Shown: in pieces, positions 42,001 through 48,653 of the stretch | How the letters are laid out: every line of letters starts with the position of its first letter | How positions within the stretch are numbered: the first letter of the stretch is position 1 | Source of the DNA: Acanthaster planci | Taxonomy: Eukaryota > Echinodermata > Asteroidea > Valvatida > Acanthasteridae | Direction of reading: 5' to 3' | DNA: 64,000 nt | Assembly (NCBI RefSeq): GCF_001949145.1 | Contig: NW_019091502.1 | Location: forward strand, 126,355 to 190,354 | Made by a program: the position numbers and the translations under genes | Notes under the pieces: model-generated | The model's database searches: none | What the model was told of the DNA's origin: nothing | Seen by the model: only the letters and a program-made list of their open reading frames with translations

Positions 42001-43158
42001 GGAAAGAGGTATGTTCGCCCTTTCTCCACATCCAGACCCCAGTCTGGTAGTTCACATAGGCGACTTTTGATGGAGTTATCACAGAGGTCCCTGCGACGCA
42101 TAGAGCCTGAGCCGGAAGCTGAGGGAGGCATCACACTGAAGGTTGTCAAAACTCATGATGAAGAAGCCCCCCCAATGGATTCTAAATCTGGACTAGAAGC
42201 TGAAGCCGGTGTTGAGACAACCTTCAGTCACCTTCCAATCGAACACTTCCAATCAGATGACAGTAAGCAGCCAGCTGTTCTGAGTTCATTTGCACCGCTG
42301 GAGCCTACCAATAAAAACCAGTCTGCAGCCACCGAAGATTATAATTCTCAGGGACTGATGGGGCTCCCAGAAGGGGCATTTGCAATGCCAGTTGGGTTGG
42401 CTGGCAATGATGGCTTCCAGCCAGTGTATGACGATAAGTTTGATCCCTTTGTTGACTCCGTAGACCTCCCTGAGTATGACCCTCTTGATGTTCCCCTTCC
42501 ACCATACGAAGGTCACCCACAAAGCAAAGATGACACCGATGCTGATACATTTAATCCAGCTGGAGTAAAATACCCGCCACCCAGACCAGCCTCGCAGAAC
42601 ACCTGGCTTGAGGATGATCAAGATGATGATAACAGCTCAGCAGCAGTCTTTGGTCAAGCTGATACCAAATTACAGGAACCAGCTGGTGCATGGACACCTG
42701 CTGACACCATTTCTCACGCCTCAAGAGACTCTCCAGTATTCAACTCTGCCACAAACAGTAGGCCAAATTCTCCATCCCATACGACAGTCCCAGTGGCATT
42801 TTTGGCCTCTGCTGGTAACCAGTCAAGCTCATCCTCTGGAAGTGAAGCAGAAGAAGAGGTAACACCCCTGCAGACAGAAAGACCAACCTCTGCCCGTAGT
42901 GACCAGGAAGCCCATACAAAACCGAAACCACATGGAAAAGTGCAAGCACTGCGACAGTTGATCCACAAGAGAAGCTCCCAGATCACACCAAGATCATCCA
43001 ACCAGAGTTCACCCCAGGGATCCAGGATGACCTCACCAGTTCCTGTTCTTGATTTTGATGCTGCGGAACTGGAAGAGCTGGAAAGTCTGCCTATGCCCCC
43101 CGAGAAGTATGAAAAACCATTTTCTGACTGGAGGGATGAAGGAGAATCTATTGTGTAA
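1..43158 (+). CDS. Giant type I membrane protein: Gly-rich repeats, EGF array, nine VWD-LamG-C8-EGF modules (3' part of gene, 25 exons)
   Basis: Twenty-five exons join with consistent phases into one reading frame of about 11,077 residues plus stop (about 33.2 kb coding in 43.2 kb); the 5' end is cut by the window. Residue numbers below are counted from the first complete codon in the window. Domains in order: glycine-rich 415-residue repeats (residues 1 to about 3000), EGF super-repeats (to about 4740), a small bacterial-type domain (about 4740-4880), nine VWD-LamG-C8-EGF-EGF modules (about 4890-10640), a transmembrane helix (about 10651-10677) and a 400-residue cytoplasmic tail. The domains are all of extracellular types, so I infer a cell-anchored giant matrix, coat or adhesion protein. 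No named orthologue is recognised. VWDE and tectorin share single domains but not this order. Separate exons are listed below. Confidence 0.9.
374..732 (+). CDS. Exon 2, glycine-rich repeat
   Basis: Acceptor TTTTTAAG at 372-373 joins phase 1 with exon 1 and restores the repeat motif T-GHFRGHGEI. The exon then reads SGGGAGGRIAVHI and TGTVYVEQP, the recurrent glycine-rich motifs, followed by the connector before the next GDxTG strand segment. Donor AAAG|GTATGT, phase 0. The alternative acceptor at 382-383 would give a stop at once, which fixes this start. Confidence 0.85.
993..1356 (+). CDS. Exon 3, GDxTG strand segment of repeat unit 1
   Basis: Acceptor ATATAG, phase 0. It encodes ILGDSTGLLHV and GEIFLPADF, the diverged first in-window copy of the beta-strand half of the repeat (compare GDRTG/GDKTG and EIVFPA in later copies). 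The methionine at its first codon is internal, not a start. Donor CCAG|GTATTG, phase 1. Confidence 0.85.
1684..1986 (+). CDS. Exon 4, repeat unit 1 to glycine-rich segment
   Basis: Acceptor TTGTGTAG, phase 1 in and out. It contains the LLRYQS and EGEAQIDTAGRGPG motifs that precede each glycine-rich stretch, then GIGGGHGGYGGG. Donor TGCAG|GTACAG. Confidence 0.85.
2121..2309. mobile_element. piggyBac-like MITE (non-autonomous) in intron 4
   Basis: Bounded by TTAA on both sides with ~20-bp inverted ends: TTAACCCCTTCATACCGGGA on the left and the complement of TCCCGGCGTGAAAGGGTTAA on the right (about 3 mismatches). TTAA targets with CCCTTT-type ends are typical of piggyBac-derived MITEs. It is 189 bp long with no coding capacity and lies wholly within an intron. 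Confidence 0.65.
2561..3706 (+). CDS. Exon 5, complete glycine-rich plus strand repeat unit 2
   Basis: Acceptor CTCATAG, phase 1-1 symmetrical (1146 bp, 382 residues), so the exon holds nearly one full repeat unit. It reads GSGGGSLTGGSGGSV, GGAGGRIAAHVSW, AGGTVYYTD, then FVGDRTGQMHLR, EIVFPS and NRGFIDTGDATIESEG. Donor GACTG|GTAAGT. Confidence 0.9.
3889..8970 (+). CDS. Exon 6, four-plus tandem 415-residue glycine-rich repeat units
   Basis: A 5082-bp exon, phase 1-1, open throughout from acceptor TTAATTAG to donor CAAAG|GTGAGT. GDxTG-type strand segments recur near 4634, 5880, 7126 and 8383, giving a period of about 1245 bp (415 residues). Each unit has in order GDKTGQLHLR, EIVFPAEV, FSTAQT, NFSF, YRGE, FHLDGHGH, a glycine block with GSGGGNG.GIGGSGGG, GGGSGG, GHGEI, GGGGSGGR, AAGTVYKEENLR, HKYVHIDN and YEFDEMEL. 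The last copy is diverged (LTGNKRGLIRV). Many N-X-S/T sequons fit an extracellular location. The alternating Gly-rich turns and short strands suggest a beta-solenoid; that is inference. Confidence 0.92.
9148..9611. mobile_element. TTAA-bounded MITE in intron 6
   Basis: Termini TTAACCCTAT and ATAGGGTTAA form a perfect 10-bp inverted repeat with TTAA at both edges; the element is 464 bp. It contains a CRE-like palindrome TGACGTCA at 9172-9179 near the left end. A 93-codon minus-strand ORF (9601-9320) inside resembles no protein I know. The intron has nothing else recognisable. Confidence 0.5.
9743..9873 (+). CDS. Exon 7, glycine-rich segment
   Basis: Acceptor TTCAATAG, enters in phase 1 and leaves in phase 0 at GAAAG|GTATTT. 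It reads GGTGGGQAGGAAYDSLYSPQ then GSGGGGSSGGAGGGRLHIQV, equivalent to the YDSVYTP and GGSGGGLLWW part of exon 6 units. Confidence 0.85.
10184..10349 (+). CDS. Exon 8, glycine-rich segment
   Basis: Acceptor TTGCATTCAG, phase 0 in, phase 1 out (TACA|GTAAGT). It reads SGGGSGGSLVLDAANLVGHG and matches the GGGSGGAALIEATNMTGHG block of exon 6. Here one repeat unit is split over exons 7-9, unlike the intronless units of exon 6. Confidence 0.85.
10495..10787 (+). CDS. Exon 9, glycine-rich to connector segment
   Basis: Acceptor TCTGCAG, phase 1 in, phase 0 out (TGCAG|GTACTT). It reads NNGGGSGGRIAVYLTNQFG, GGPGTVYKRV and a diverged YDFNGINL connector. It continues unit 7 into exon 10. Confidence 0.85.
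11047..14683 (+). CDS. Exon 10, last glycine-rich unit joined to the start of the EGF array
   Basis: A 3637-bp exon, phase 0 in, phase 1 out (CTCAG|GTAAAT). Its first third holds the last strand segment (VMGDRSGYLFIG) and a glycine block ending GGGGAGGRIRTF near 12040. From about 12115 it is continuous cysteine-rich EGF/tenascin-type repeats such as CSGHGVCNSAIHQCYCDPGW. Five copies of a four-EGF super-repeat are visible, each marked by PGCPG, PDCPG, GWMG and PMDSG (PKDSG in the fifth). An RGD tripeptide lies at 13405-13413 within an EGF. The codons after 14683 are intron. Confidence 0.92.
15045..15377 (+). CDS. Exon 11, EGF super-repeat
   Basis: Acceptor CATTGAAG, phase 1-1 (333 bp). It encodes CQCEPAWAGEVC, CVCQACYTGIGC, CSGRGEC and PGCPGLGVDC, about three EGF-like units. 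RGD at 15266-15274. Donor GAAAG|GTAATC. Confidence 0.9.
16010..16599 (+). CDS. Exon 12, EGF super-repeat
   Basis: Acceptor ATTCCAAG, phase 1 in, phase 0 out (GAGAG pattern: AAAGAG|GTAAAT). About five EGF-like units (CTCYPCYAGLAC, GWRGDTC, CTGHGECN, GWMGPAC). Two RGD tripeptides, at 16297-16305 and 16459-16467. Confidence 0.9.
16974..17175 (+). CDS. Exon 13, EGF repeats
   Basis: Acceptor CTTGACAG, phase 0 in, phase 1 out (TTTG|GTAAGC). It reads PPYSGICKCDPCYHGPHC and PGCPGLFDTDCSGRGTC, continuing the super-repeat without a break in order. Confidence 0.88.
17754..18464 (+). CDS. Exon 14, EGF super-repeats
   Basis: Acceptor CTTGTTTCAG, phase 1-1 (711 bp). It carries about two super-repeats: GWVGEGCEIPNCPGEPNC, YPMDSGVCLC, GCHGQGQPC, PDCPGEPDC, CDPCYSGPGC. 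Donor TGGTGG|GGTACG resolves to G|GTACGT. Confidence 0.9.
18954..19115 (+). CDS. Exon 15, EGF repeats
   Basis: Acceptor TTTGGTCAG, phase 1-1 (162 bp). It reads KGCPGVGTNCTGHGYCN, CYCKSGWKSLGC and PDCPGTPDCSNR, about one and a half EGF units. Donor AGAG|GTAATT. Confidence 0.88.
19344..19568 (+). CDS. Exon 16, EGF repeats
   Basis: Acceptor ATCATGCAG, phase 1-1 (225 bp). It reads CVDCIQGWMGEKCEIPC, EPPNSGYCTCYDCYTG and CSEHGSCNGTHCVC, the last clear PMDSG-type unit. Donor AAAG|GTATAA. Confidence 0.88.
20140..20304 (+). CDS. Exon 17, EGF repeats
   Basis: Acceptor TTTTTTCAG, phase 1-1 (165 bp). It reads EYCEYLDCPGEPDCSNYGTC, CLCNPGFTSDDC and YCAGEPECNNR. Donor AGAG|GTATGG. Confidence 0.88.
20569..20865 (+). 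CDS. Exon 18, last EGF repeats of the array
   Basis: Acceptor TACCACAG, phase 1-1 (297 bp). It has CVCFHGFNGEACERC, DQCQRCTEGYIGWNTNC and CDECIEGWALPDCRSC. Spacing is more laminin-EGF-like (C-x-x-C-x-x-G) than the earlier units. Donor GGAG|GTAAAC. Confidence 0.88.
21464..21773 (+). CDS. Exon 19, linker and first part of a bacterial-type small domain
   Basis: Acceptor GTTTCACAG, phase 1 in, phase 2 out (CTACG|GTATGT). After a short Cys-containing linker it reads GTGYIAWFGYENQN, YLAIGPDNRF and GQPTKFKPGNHTNVFSLR. The FGYxN ... GPxNxF ... GQPTxFxPG pattern is one I know from bacterial secreted or surface proteins. Its function here is unknown. Confidence 0.85.
22184..22310 (+). CDS. Exon 20, end of the bacterial-type domain
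   Basis: Acceptor TTATTGCAG, phase 2 in, phase 0 out (CAAGAT|GTAGGT). It completes the domain with TWYLAYSLSNRRYQVSASA and a final Cys (PVSCTG), which fits the usual W..L.......A.A end of that family as I recall it. Confidence 0.8.
22555..30528 (+). CDS. Exon 21, VWD-LamG-C8-EGF modules 1-4 and start of module 5
   Basis: A single 7974-bp exon, phase 0-0, from acceptor TTTCCACAG to donor TGCAG|GTATGT. After an EGF pair come four modules of about 1.9-2 kb. VWD domains lie near 22830-23390, 24715-25305, 26640-27180 and 28500-29080. LamG/pentraxin-like domains (LxLGxWxP, DELRIW, LAxLWxLNEG patterns) are near 23400-24110, 25330-26010, 27200-27880 and 29090-29810. C8-like Cys regions are near 24150, 26090, 27930 and 29870, each followed by two EGFs (GYWGxxC ... 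GWxGxDC). VWD 5 starts at about 30410. A furin-type site, ARRKKRQTR, is inside VWD 2 at 24901-24927. The upstream ATG at 22423 is intronic. Confidence 0.93.
30940..31558. repeat. 21-bp perfect inverted repeat flanking a TTAA element in intron 21
   Basis: GGGAATAAATATGTGCTTGGC at 30940-30960 is repeated exactly in inverse orientation at 31538-31558. GATAATGCCC motifs occur outside the left arm (two copies, 30688-30720) and inside the right arm (near 31490). This looks like an older foldback element that received the inner TTAA-bounded insertion (30966-31467). Confidence 0.55.
30966..31467. mobile_element. Kolobok/piggyBac-like MITE nested in an older foldback repeat
   Basis: TTAA at both edges; inverted termini GCCTGGTTTCCATATGG (left) and the complement of CAATATGGAAACAAGGCT (right). 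The element is 502 bp with no transposase. TTAA target plus GCCTGGTTTCCATATG ends fits Kolobok-type non-autonomous elements common in marine invertebrates; the superfamily is inferred. Confidence 0.6.
31800..32779 (+). CDS. Exon 22, rest of VWD 5 and start of LamG 5
   Basis: Acceptor CTATTGTAG, phase 0 in, phase 2 out (GGGACAG|GTAAAA). It completes VWD 5 (ends GLCGPCLDC near 32140) and carries most of LamG 5 (SICLGAWQPG, FVGLIDDLRVWD). Confidence 0.9.
32944..33041 (+). CDS. Exon 23, LamG 5 middle
   Basis: A 98-bp exon, acceptor CCCCTGTAG, phase 2 in, phase 1 out (GCAG|GTATGT). It reads SFFDSNAV ... LTGLWKFDEGAG, the LamG stretch equivalent to LAxYWQLNEGQG in module 1. Confidence 0.88.
33298..33637 (+). 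CDS. Exon 24, end of LamG 5, Gly-Ser linker, start of C8-like 5
   Basis: Acceptor CTTCTCAG, phase 1 in, phase 2 out (TACAA|GTAGGT). After the LamG end (KEAYDAVSG, VWQPSDAP) a low-complexity Gly/Ser linker of about 50 residues (33408-33572) precedes the C8-like domain (WLDDFCKSVTLAGPLY). No other module has such a linker at this junction. Confidence 0.88.
33963..43158 (+). CDS. Exon 25, modules 6-9, transmembrane helix and cytoplasmic tail
   Basis: A terminal coding exon of 9196 bp; acceptor AATTTACAG, phase 2 in, stop TAA at 43156-43158. It finishes C8-like 5 and its EGFs, then has VWD 6-9 (near 34440, 36430, 38300, 40250), LamG 6-9 (35150, 37030, 38970, 40860) and C8-like 6-9. EGF pairs follow modules 6-8 only. 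A 26-residue hydrophobic helix (41878-41955) is bracketed by Cys pairs and followed by WKKKKDK, so the N-terminal side is extracellular. The ~400-residue tail is Ser/Pro/acidic, has LPEY and LPPY (LPxY) motifs and ends ESIV, a class I PDZ ligand. Confidence 0.93.
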
Positions 43159-44255
43159 TCAGTGAAAACCTATCCAATTCATTTGAAATATTTTACGGAA
43201 CCCTTATTGCCATGTTCTGTTGCCATAAAATCACACAACTTATGTTTATATTTGAGCTCTCTGAAAGTTTTATCTATGTACATCTTGCTTTTGCTTGTTT
43301 TCTTGCACCAGGCCAATGTTTTTGAAATGCTTTTACAGCCTGGCTGACCTCTGATTTGACCTCTGAGAGGGTCATTCAACCTTGTCCTTAACAAACGAAA
43401 GTCCAGCATACATGAACCATCCATAGACATGTTATTAAATTGTTATCTTGTGTGGTTATGTGTTGCCTGCAAGAAGTTTTGTCGCCAAATCAAATGTAGT
43501 ATTGTTCCACTGAATATAAATTGCTGTTTTGTACCTTTCCTTGATATTACTCAGAAGTCACTTTATTTGTAACTGTGAATGAACATCTTTATCACTGAAA
43601 GACAAATATATTTTAATGATTAAGTAGACATTTAAATGAGGTGTATAAATCTGCAACTTGTGCATTCTATATGCTGTACATTTTGATATGTTGATGTGAC
43701 TTCTATTTTAAATTACAATTTTTACACAAAATTTATTTTGTTTAAGCATCTATATAATGCAGCTACTATTCTCCATTGTAAATCTAACAAAGGAGTAAAA
43801 ATATATATTTCTCATCCTGCTTTACAACCAAAAATGTCAATTTTAATTTTTCAACCTGCTACGAATGCCTAGAAGTTGTAGGAATTTTTATGTACTTAAA
43901 GATTATTTCATCAGATGGATATGCACTCCTTCATGTTTTGGATAAAATTTCTTTCATTATTAGCTGGTGTCTTTAACATCCTAACAAAAATATTTACATT
44001 CTTGTTTTATCAAGAATTCTTGCTTGGAAGGTTAATGTGCTATGCAAGTAAGTGTATTATGTGAGGTAACTTCAACAAAAGATGAAAAGTAGTGATTTTG
44101 ATTGTCTGATAATTGCGTTTTGGGGGATTTGAATTTTTTTTCTGTCATCAATCTTATATATTCCACAGTGGTCTACAGTTTAAACAACTTGACATTTGTG
44201 ATAGGGGGCTTGGTTCCTGGAGTTTTTTGAAAATTACATTAGTAGTTAGAATGTT

Positions 44256-44770
44256 TATAGAGTCATGATGTTTGTGTCTTGCAAGTCACTCTCAGTTGCT
44301 GCACTTTAGTCAGGAGCACTTCTATTTTGTCAGTATTTCATGGTCAAGTGGCAGTGGTGACAGACCTATGTTGTGTGGTGAGGGCTTCAGAACGTAGGTC
44401 TTTCCCAAACCATGAGATTATGTGATACATGTGTCTTCAAGCATGTCACTTGACTACAAGATGCATGTCATTGCCTTGAATCATGGTCAGAGTGTTGATT
44501 GTGGACCGGTGGTCGGGCGACAGACCTATATTCTAAAGTGAAGGCTTCAGAATGTGAGTCTGTCGCCAACCATAAGCTGTTTGTGTCCTTCAAGCCTCAA
44601 GGCACTCCTCTACAATAGCTCCTGTAAATAATTTTATTCCCAGAAATCATGGGATCATGTTCAGCAGTCCAGTGGTAATAGAGTCAGAACCACATTTTGA
44701 GGTGAAGGCTTTGGAATGAGGGTCTCTCTCAAACCACATGGTGTTTGATCTCTGATCTCTTCTTCCAAAT
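44256..44770 (+). repeat. Tandem family of hairpin-forming ~155-170-bp repeats in the 3' UTR
   Basis: Three homologous copies start near 44340, 44495 and 44660. Each has a GACAGACC-like arm, a conserved loop GTGAGGGCTTCAGAA / GTGAAGGCTTCAGAA / GTGAAGGCTTTGGAA, and a complementary GGTCT-like arm, then a CAAACCAT-like tail. Copy 2 has a perfect 10-bp stem, GGCGACAGAC (44516-44525) and GTCTGTCGCC (44558-44567). Copy 1 pairs AGACCTA with TAGGTCT. A degenerate fourth copy tail (TGTGTCTTGCAAGTCACTC) is visible near 44273. Confidence 0.7.
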
Positions 44771-44828
44771 CCAAAAATGCGGCTCCTGTTTGCTTCTCAC
44801 AGACTTGGACACTACATTTAATACAATC

Positions 44829-44834
44829 AATAAA
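44829..44834 (+). terminator. Candidate polyadenylation signal, giant gene
   Basis: AATAAA, the first canonical hexamer after the stop codon, 1.67 kb downstream. No transcript evidence. Confidence 0.45.
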
Positions 44835-45218
44835 GCCTAAAACCATCATAATCATGCTGTTTATATGTAAAAGGACAGAAATGTTCCATTTTGGTTTCAC
44901 AAAGTTGTCAGTGATCATAGCTTTTCATAGCTTTCAGTCTTCCAGGTGAAGTGCTATAAAACAAATTTGTTTTTGATGTTTACTTCTTTTATAATGAAGA
45001 AATCAATTTACTGACTTGAAGAGCTGTAAAATCCATCTTTAAAGATTGATGTCATTAAGTCATTCCTAAGATCATCATGTTGGGGATGGCAACTGTTCTG
45101 ATTTCTTAGGCTAGTGATCAAAACAAAGTGTACACCAAATGGCTTCTTTTGCTTGCTTTGAATTTTCAGTTTCTGATTTGCCAGAAAAAAAATTAAGAAT
45201 AGTAACGCAATTGGCTTT

Positions 45219-45806
45219 NNNNNNNNNNNNNNNNNNNNNNNNNNNNNNNNNNNNNNNNNNNNNNNNNNNNNNNNNNNNNNNNNNNNNNNNNNNNNNNNNN
45301 NNNNNNNNNNNNNNNNNNNNNNNNNNNNNNNNNNNNNNNNNNNNNNNNNNNNNNNNNNNNNNNNNNNNNNNNNNNNNNNNNNNNNNNNNNNNNNNNNNNN
45401 NNNNNNNNNNNNNNNNNNNNNNNNNNNNNNNNNNNNNNNNNNNNNNNNNNNNNNNNNNNNNNNNNNNNNNNNNNNNNNNNNNNNNNNNNNNNNNNNNNNN
45501 NNNNNNNNNNNNNNNNNNNNNNNNNNNNNNNNNNNNNNNNNNNNNNNNNNNNNNNNNNNNNNNNNNNNNNNNNNNNNNNNNNNNNNNNNNNNNNNNNNNN
45601 NNNNNNNNNNNNNNNNNNNNNNNNNNNNNNNNNNNNNNNNNNNNNNNNNNNNNNNNNNNNNNNNNNNNNNNNNNNNNNNNNNNNNNNNNNNNNNNNNNNN
45701 NNNNNNNNNNNNNNNNNNNNNNNNNNNNNNNNNNNNNNNNNNNNNNNNNNNNNNNNNNNNNNNNNNNNNNNNNNNNNNNNNNNNNNNNNNNNNNNNNNNN
45801 NNNNNN
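45219..45806. other. Assembly gap (588 N)
   Basis: A run of N. Any reading frame spanning it is meaningless. The true length is unknown. Confidence 0.99.
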
Positions 45807-45949
45807 AGTGTCTCGGAATCAGTTGTTTTTATCAAGTTGAAATTCTCTGACGTGAACTGTGAGAACTTAAATCTATAAAAATATGTTCATTTGATAAAAT
45901 TGATAAATTACTGTTGAGTGAATTGCACTCAAACTTGGATTTCTGTGTT

Positions 45950-45955
45950 AATAAA
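45950..45955 (+). terminator. Alternative polyadenylation signal past the gap
   Basis: AATAAA followed by AGTTTAAAATTT in AT-rich sequence. It could serve a longer form of the giant gene's 3' UTR that would include the gap. Confidence 0.25.
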
Positions 45956-46999
45956 GTTTAAAATTTACTTTGTAATGCTCTGAGAGTAAGAAATGATTTG
46001 TTGATGTTAGTGTGAATCTCTTTGTTGTAAAAATTGCCCATGAAATTTCCCAAAGTCTGTCTATTACAGTAATCCCAAATGAATGTGGAAAGGTGACATC
46101 AATTGGTGGTGAAACCAACCGTATCTTTCATGGTAAAAAAAAAATCCTATTCACACATTTAAAATAAGAGTTCAGATGTACTCTTGGATATTGTGCCTTG
46201 AATTTGAACAGGTTTCTAAGTACACTTTGCAAAAGGGAACTTTGAGATGACTGTCTTTGGTAAGAGCGTTGACATGTTTTGAAGAAGTAAAAAGTATGGT
46301 ACAAAAATGACTTGGGCACTGGTTCTCGACTGCACCATTAGCAATGTGTGGAAGGGAACCAGTACGAGAGTTTATATGAGTGAAAGACTTCAGTGAAAGA
46401 GGCTTTTCATTTCGGCACCAAATCAAAACTTTCAGTTCTTAAGCTGAGTGCACTGGTAAAATAAATAGGAGTTTGAGTCAGGTTAGGGCAGTGCCGAATA
46501 TTCAATTGCTTATCAAATATTCAAAGATTATTTTCCAAATTTGAATATCATGCCAAAAGGAAGGGAGAATTTTGTTTGAAATGAGAAAAATTGCACAATG
46601 GAGACTTGTTTCAAGCAGATTCATATGAAAAGCCACAGAAATCTTACAATTAAAAAAGTAAGTTATTCATTAAACAATTCGAAAGAAATAGGAATTTTCA
46701 ACTGGGCAAGAAGTATTGTTCGTCTCTTAAATTTTGCTAAATCGTGGTCACGATACCGCTTTGCCGGGAGAAGCTGTTATAGTGATTATAATGTACAAGT
46801 GTTTGTGTTATCGCAACCAATTTTGTATATGGTTTGTTCATCAAAAATCTGCCAGTCGGATATTCAATCAAATTGAAAGTCCAATATTCAAATAATGAAT
46901 TATTTGAATTGACTCCGCCTCACGTCAGGGGCAAAAGGTTGCATTTTTACTCAATTATATGTACTTTGTCCAAAACAATATATATAAATTGTGTGGCAA

Positions 47000-47080
47000 A
47001 AGAAGACATGCCAGTGCACTGGTAAGCAGAGTGCAACTTTGGTTCCAGAGGGCCCGGGTTCGAATCCAGATGGGATTATT
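47000..47080 (+). repeat. tRNA-derived SINE head (fragment)
   Basis: A perfect Pol III B box, GGTTCGAATCC, at 47057-47067, preceded about 48 bp upstream by an A-box-like TGCCAGTGCACTGG. The ends do not form an acceptor stem, so this is a tRNA-derived SINE remnant rather than a tRNA gene. Confidence 0.55.
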
Positions 47081-47299
47081 ATTTTCAATCTCCCTGGGAG
47101 TCTTTTTGAAAAATATGTCAAGCGGTTTCTGTTACGGACACAAAGTGCCATAGCGGTGTTGTCCTTATAGTAGACAGTCCCAGGTTCTATAGGGTGGGAA
47201 AACTTGCAACAAGTTTGAGTTTAACATGGCTGTAGATTAAATAACCTTTTGCTTTGTTCATAACACGTAAAGTTTAAGTTAAAAGGAAGTAAAAATGCT

Positions 47300-47370
47300 C
47301 TCCATCAGGATTTGAACCCATGACCTCTGGCATGAGCATGGTGGTGCCCAACCGAGGCCAACAGACTCTT
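47300..47370 (-). repeat. tRNA-derived SINE head, opposite orientation (fragment)
   Basis: The minus strand reads GGTTCAAATCC (47318-47308), a B box, with CATGGTG/GGGCACCACC upstream as a weak A box. No acceptor stem can be built. Confidence 0.45.
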
Positions 47371-48594
47371 AAAAGCAGTCGGGAGTATAAATATTCTGTT
47401 TGGAAAAACATTCAATGCGCATACACTCCTCTTGTATCAAGATTCATATTCATCTGTAGCAGGGGCACACTGGGGGAATTGGTGGTGGGGATTCCTCCAA
47501 GAACTCTTGTCCCAACCCACAAAGAGCCTAGCTACTCCACTGGCCTGCTGCTAATACCCTAAATCAGTGGGCAGATTTAGTACTCCCTTGTGTGAAGTCT
47601 TAAACTTACATTCTGTCAAGTGTTGCCAATTAAGGGGTGGGGATTGAAAAAAGTTCATGTTGAAAACCCATAATATCGGTTTGTCATACAAAATGCTATC
47701 AATTTTTCTCACAAGGAGAACATTTTAAAAGTATATCTTTTCTTAATCACTCAAATGCCTGGATGTGGATTAGAAATTCTAATTATCAGAGAAACAACCT
47801 TGAAAACATGGTTAAATATACAGGCAGAAGCTTCTTTAAGTGTTTTCCAATGTCAAATCGCATTTCAAAATCAACACAAAGTTAGTTTTTAAAAAATGGC
47901 ACCAGAGTCTGGAGTTGTGAAGATGACGAATGTTCAACCAAAACAAGGAGGGGACCAAAATTCATAGGAGACCAAACTTCATTTGACAACTGAAATTGTC
48001 TTCATCAGCCAGCCAGTGCTTTATCGACCATTTTAAGACCAGGCACGTGACAGGCTCCCAACCAATATGAATGGCTTTGTCTAAAGTATTTTGAAAATTT
48101 CTTTATATTGTACTCACCGGAAACAATAAACAGATTACCAGCAAAAAATGTCGTAATAAGCAATGGTATTTTATTTGAAACCAAAACTAAAGGGGGAAAA
48201 AATCACTTCCCCGTAATTACGGTATATGAGTTACCACAAGAGGTCAAATGCTTGAACAAAAAACATGCACCACAAGGAGCTTCAAAACATACATGTATGT
48301 TTTTGACACAGAAAGCATATTAATTTCAGCTACCATCCCTTGATTACAGGTGTAAGAAAATAAAGGAATGAAGGCAGTTTATAAATGTGAATTACAGATC
48401 CTCAAAGATACTCAATTTTGCTGTAAGATACTTTGCACCTTATATATGCTTTGATTTTATTATTTATGCTAGTTGTGCAAGTTATGCACTCCAGGCTACA
48501 CAAAAATACTACAGTAAATGAATAAGCATGAATAATTTGCCAAATAATATCCACAACCTCATATCAATCTTTCTAATTAATTTAAATAAAATAA

Positions 48595-48653
48595 TTAACC
48601 CTAACCCTCCTCAGTCCTCCAACAGGTGAAGGATTGAGGAGGGTTAGGGTTAA
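48595..48653. repeat. TTAA-bounded 59-bp foldback with TTAGGG-like arms
   Basis: TTAACCCTAACCCTCCTCAG... (48595-48618) pairs with 48630-48653 over 24 bp with one G/A mismatch around an 11-nt loop. It begins and ends in TTAA, so it is likely a minimal MITE rather than an interstitial telomere. Confidence 0.6.

Larger units (their letters stand above)
43159..44850 (+). other. 3' UTR of the giant gene (extent inferred)
   Basis: AT-rich non-coding sequence follows the stop codon directly, with no convincing ORF. The first canonical AATAAA is at 44829-44834, which would give a 3' UTR of about 1.7 kb. A second AATAAA beyond the assembly gap (45950-45955) is an alternative end. Confidence 0.5.
45956..48594. 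other. Intergenic stretch without recognised genes
   Basis: AT-rich sequence with only short ORFs lacking domain motifs. The only recognisable parts are two tRNA-like SINE fragments near 47000 and 47310, listed separately. Confidence 0.5.

Noticed and set aside
1-43158. Naming the giant gene VWDE, tectorin, otogelin or a sea-star footprint protein
   Set aside because: Those share VWD, EGF or C8 domains, but as far as I know none has the Gly-rich repeats, LamG-alternating modules and TM tail in this order.
45008-45840. ORFs crossing the N run
   Set aside because: They are mostly X residues created by the gap.
47000-47080. Functional tRNA gene
   Set aside because: The B box is perfect but no acceptor or anticodon stem can be formed.
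48595-48653. Interstitial telomere repeat
   Set aside because: Only two TTAGGG-like units per arm in a foldback bounded by TTAA; a small transposon-like palindrome explains it better.
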